From the NCBI GenBank assembly GCA_018806915.1, contig JAGKQI010000052.1, forward strand, positions 1,116,001 through 1,180,000: a stretch of 64,000 nt of DNA, read 5' to 3'. A program made the translations under genes and the position numbers. Positions 61,744-64,000 of this stretch are shown here, one piece after another. The stretch is from Phytophthora colocasiae (taxonomy: Eukaryota; Oomycota; Peronosporomycetes; Peronosporales; Peronosporaceae). Each line of letters opens with the position of its first letter. Position 1 is the first letter of the stretch. The notes under the pieces were generated by a model. It saw nothing but the letters and a program-made list of their open reading frames with translations. It was not told where the DNA came from and searched no databases.

Positions 61744-62085
61744 GTGTTGGGAAAAAATTGTCCTGGATTTGTCCTGGACATCGCCATCCTGGACAAAGCC
61801 TGGATATCCAGGACAAAAGTGGCGAAAAGTGTCACAAGACCCACAATCGACAACAGCTACTTCAAAGTACGTTTTAGTAATTCTGTACCTCGTATCCATA
61901 AATTTATCCACTCGAGCAGCCGAAATCGCTTAACCCCTGAGCGTGTCGCGAAACTCGTCTTCGTCTACAGCAATATGGTCGGGTGTGACAGAGTCAACAC
62001 ACTCCTGTATGAGCTGTTCCCCGAGGCCACTGAAGAACAACTTCGACGTCTGACCTCACCCGCTTCCGTAGATTGTAGCGTTTGA
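61744..62085 (+). mobile_element. hAT-family C-terminal fragment
   Basis: The plus-strand frame has KFIHSSSRNRLTPERVAKLV and FVYSNM, the 'RNRL.PE.V..LVF..SN' motif at the very end of the hAT dimerisation domain. The upstream 70 bp holds several TCCTGGAC repeats, some inverted, which may come from a terminal region; more copies lie at 62510-62545. No full transposase is present. Confidence 0.55.
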
Positions 62086-62589
62086 GCTTTGGGAGTTCCA
62101 CCAATATCGAGTTCTTGCACTGCACCATATTCGCATACAATTCCAAACACCAGACTATTGTTCCTCTGCTCGTTATTACTGCGGCTGCGAGCTGTGCTTC
62201 TGTCCCAGGGAGCTGCCGCCAATGCCGATGGAGATGACGTCCTTCAGCTGCTTGGCCCAGACTCGACGCTTAATACAGCTTGGATCTGAACGCGTCGCTC
62301 AAGCACTGTCTGCAGTGAGCGCTCGTAGCCGAACACGAAACTATACACTCCAAGCTTGGGACGCTCTCGCCCTGGTGGTCTAGGTGGGGCACGCACATCG
62401 GGTAGGAGGAGATTTCTTTCGTGCGACGCCTCGACAGCGAGTGGTCCCAATTCTTTATATAAAACAACGGTGGGAGGGTTTTAATTCTTTGTGGATCTGA
62501 AGTACCAGACGCCTGGACAAAAATGGCTATCCTGGATTTATCCTGAGTTGTGGCACCTTTTCGGGATCTTCCGCAAAGATCTGGGCAAA
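62086..62589. other. Unassigned spacer
   Basis: No gene recognised. TCCTGGA repeats at 62510-62545 echo those at 61760-61820, so the whole 61744-62550 interval may be one non-autonomous element. Confidence 0.35.
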
Positions 62590-62800
62590 CGTGGGCATGG
62601 ATCATCCAATCCACATCCAAATCGACTTGCATGCCCAATCGAAAACACGATGACCGACTACGTGTATGGCCAAGGACGCGTGACCAAAAGATAGGGCACG
62701 GTTCAGCGCTCTCCACATCGAGTATGCCCGGTTGTTTGACTGCGATGAGCCAATTCACAGATCCGGAAATGCATTGCATCGTGGGTTTCTTCGATGGCGC
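62590..62800 (-). pseudogene. UBL-RING relic, RING entry region
   Basis: One minus-strand frame reads ISGSVNWLIAVKQP then ESAEPCPIFWSR, aligned with the intact gene's HGSVRWESLLIVVKPLDES...AEPCPICW. The second cysteine of CPIC is F here and the rest of the RING is unrecognisable. It is a heavily decayed copy. Confidence 0.55.
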
Positions 62801-63085
62801 ATAATTTGCGCGTGGGTTTCGTCGGCCATAGTATTGGGAAAGAGCTTCTACTTGCCAAACAACTGACACTTTCAAGAAAGCATCGTCTCGTGCCTGTATC
62901 GTATGCTCACATAAATCATGAACATGAACAAACTACACATCATGCTGTCGGTTTTGCATTCATTCATTAACTTCGGCTAACTCCAAACGGGGAAAAAAGT
63001 AAACTGGAAGTTAAAAAGAAACTCCTACATGCACTGCAAACCAAGGTTCGTGGTGGCATCTCCATGTAACGCCGCAGTCCACGCA

Positions 63086-63620
63086 TTAAGCAGAGAAGGG
63101 GGGGGATGCCTTGAGTTCTCCGCGGCATATTGGACAGCTCACAAGGCGTCCGGACTGAACGCACCGATCAGACAATTCATCAAAACAGCTACAATGGGAG
63201 TTGTGACCACAAGTTGTGGTGGCAAAATTGTCTCTCGAGCCGACAGATACCACACGGACCAGTACCCCCAACCAAATCGCCTAACGGTTTGACCACAATC
63301 AAAAGACTCTTCCATTTCACGGATCCGCGATGTTTGTTAGCGTCAAAACAATAGTACTTCAAAAAAAAGTCCCCACGTGCATCCTTCCACTCGGAAATGA
63401 TCGACCATCCTACACCGTCAAATTTCCAGGAACATTCATTAAATCCGCAAGTTCGAGGCATCACCTTTGAATGCCACAACGGGCACTTAATATCTTCATC
63501 TCGCATGAGATTGAAAACCTGAAAGCCCTTGGGACAAATAATCATCTTCCGAACTGAGAGTTTTCACACGTTCCTTCAACGTTGAGTCCTTCCATCGTCA
63601 TACGCCATTCAGGAGCATTT
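63086..63620 (-). pseudogene. UBL-RING relic, Cys module and RING
   Basis: The segment opens with NAPEWRMTMEGLNVEGTCEN (about 63620-63560), then after a stop IICPKGFQVFNLMRDEDIKC, MPRTCGFNECSWKFDGV and SVKWKSLLIVVKPLGD in one frame, and the RING remnant TTTCGHNSHCSCFDELSDRC, CPICRGEL in another (63271-63086). Several ligands are changed (CPLWHS for CPMCQS; NSHCSC for SFHCKC). The 5' part is replaced by an ABC-transporter fragment. Confidence 0.72.
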
Positions 63621-64000
63621 CGTCATATTCGTCGACGTGTTACCGGACTTCACCGTGATGATATCCTGGTTGTCGCCAAACTGCACACCCACTAGAGCTC
63701 CAAGCGAGTAACCCACCTTCATGGCCGTTCGAGGCAGCAGGTAGCCCGAGAACAAGTTCAACAGACACGAAATGACACCCACAGAAACGTTCGCCACCTT
63801 CTCATTCGGTATCAAAGCGGACATCCACTGACCAATCCTGAAGTTTAGAGGTAGAACACCAGCAGGAAGAAGAAAAAGAAGTCGACTTTCGCTTCTGGAA
63901 CGGGATGTTATCCGCTGATGATACCCACGAACTCGCTCGAAGTGGAGTTCTATCCCGGAAAGGCTCTGCGGCACATTTGAAGTATCCAGGTTTGAGAGGT
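63621..64000 (-). pseudogene. ABCG/PDR transporter fragment (C-terminal membrane half), open to window edge
   Basis: The minus strand encodes RIGQWMSALIPNEKVANVSV, LLNLFSGYLLPRTAMKVGYS and GALVGVQFGDNQDIITVKSG, which are very typical of the last transmembrane region of Phytophthora pleiotropic drug resistance (ABCG) transporters, plasma-membrane pumps for drugs and lipids. Between AMKVGY and SLGALVG a short segment (usually containing KWFTYL) is missing in frame, and the upstream part appears in another frame. It joins UBL-RING sequence at about 63620. It is a fragment, not a gene. Confidence 0.72.

Overview
The window reads as a repeat-rich, gene-sparse stretch of an oomycete genome, most likely Phytophthora or a close Peronosporales relative. 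Four things support this: secreted RXLR-EER effector genes, start-site elements of the oomycete Inr type (CTCATTYYNCAWTTT-like) upstream of the genes, tRNA-derived SINEs resembling those described from Phytophthora infestans, and the mix of Copia, Gypsy, DIRS-like, Helitron, piggyBac, hAT, MULE and pogo-like elements. The genus is inferred; the species cannot be decided from the sequence. No rRNA gene, tRNA gene, CRISPR array or ordinary housekeeping gene was found.

Layout. 0-2.3 kb: two tandem secreted DUF4038 (apiosidase-like) hydrolase genes on the minus strand, one open to the window edge and one a pseudogene. 2.6-10.7 kb: an effector neighbourhood with a frameshifted RXLR gene, a broken ankyrin-repeat gene, an RXLR relic and an intact 132-residue RXLR gene, bracketed and interrupted by LINE 3' fragments that form a long inverted repeat. 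11.0-18.6 kb: a SINE with target-site duplication, a young Copia element, then a SINE that truncates an RXLR gene and has itself been hit by a 935 bp pogo-like transposon. 19-23.3 kb: a MULE relic, a palindrome, and a hAT relic carrying a piggyBac-type MITE. 23.3-35.1 kb: a Helitron whose helicase is split by a 5 kb tyrosine-recombinase (DIRS-like) retrotransposon. 35.2-36.0 kb: a small intron-containing gene with a possible OB-fold. 36.9-45.2 kb: an older Copia element whose gag is interrupted by an apparently intact 3.36 kb piggyBac element. 46.2-52.4 kb: a chromodomain Gypsy element with a perfect TSD and an antisense accessory ORF. 52.4-53.6 kb: a perfect 67 bp inverted repeat, an SnoaL/NTF2-like pseudogene and an RXLR-like relic. 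54.4-64 kb: a jacalin-like lectin pair (one pseudogene, one intact) and a family of ubiquitin-like plus RING genes with one intact member, one member apparently split by an inversion, and several relics; an ABCG (PDR) transporter fragment closes the window.

How it works together. The genes that still look functional encode secreted or host-directed proteins (RXLR effectors, jacalin-like lectin, DUF4038 hydrolase), an UBL-RING protein that may be a ubiquitin ligase, and a piggyBac transposase. Almost every other gene exists as broken copies next to transposon ends, so the region looks like a fast-evolving effector compartment in which transposons split, truncate and invert family members. Single-nucleotide frameshifts are common; assembly error cannot be excluded for each one without read data.
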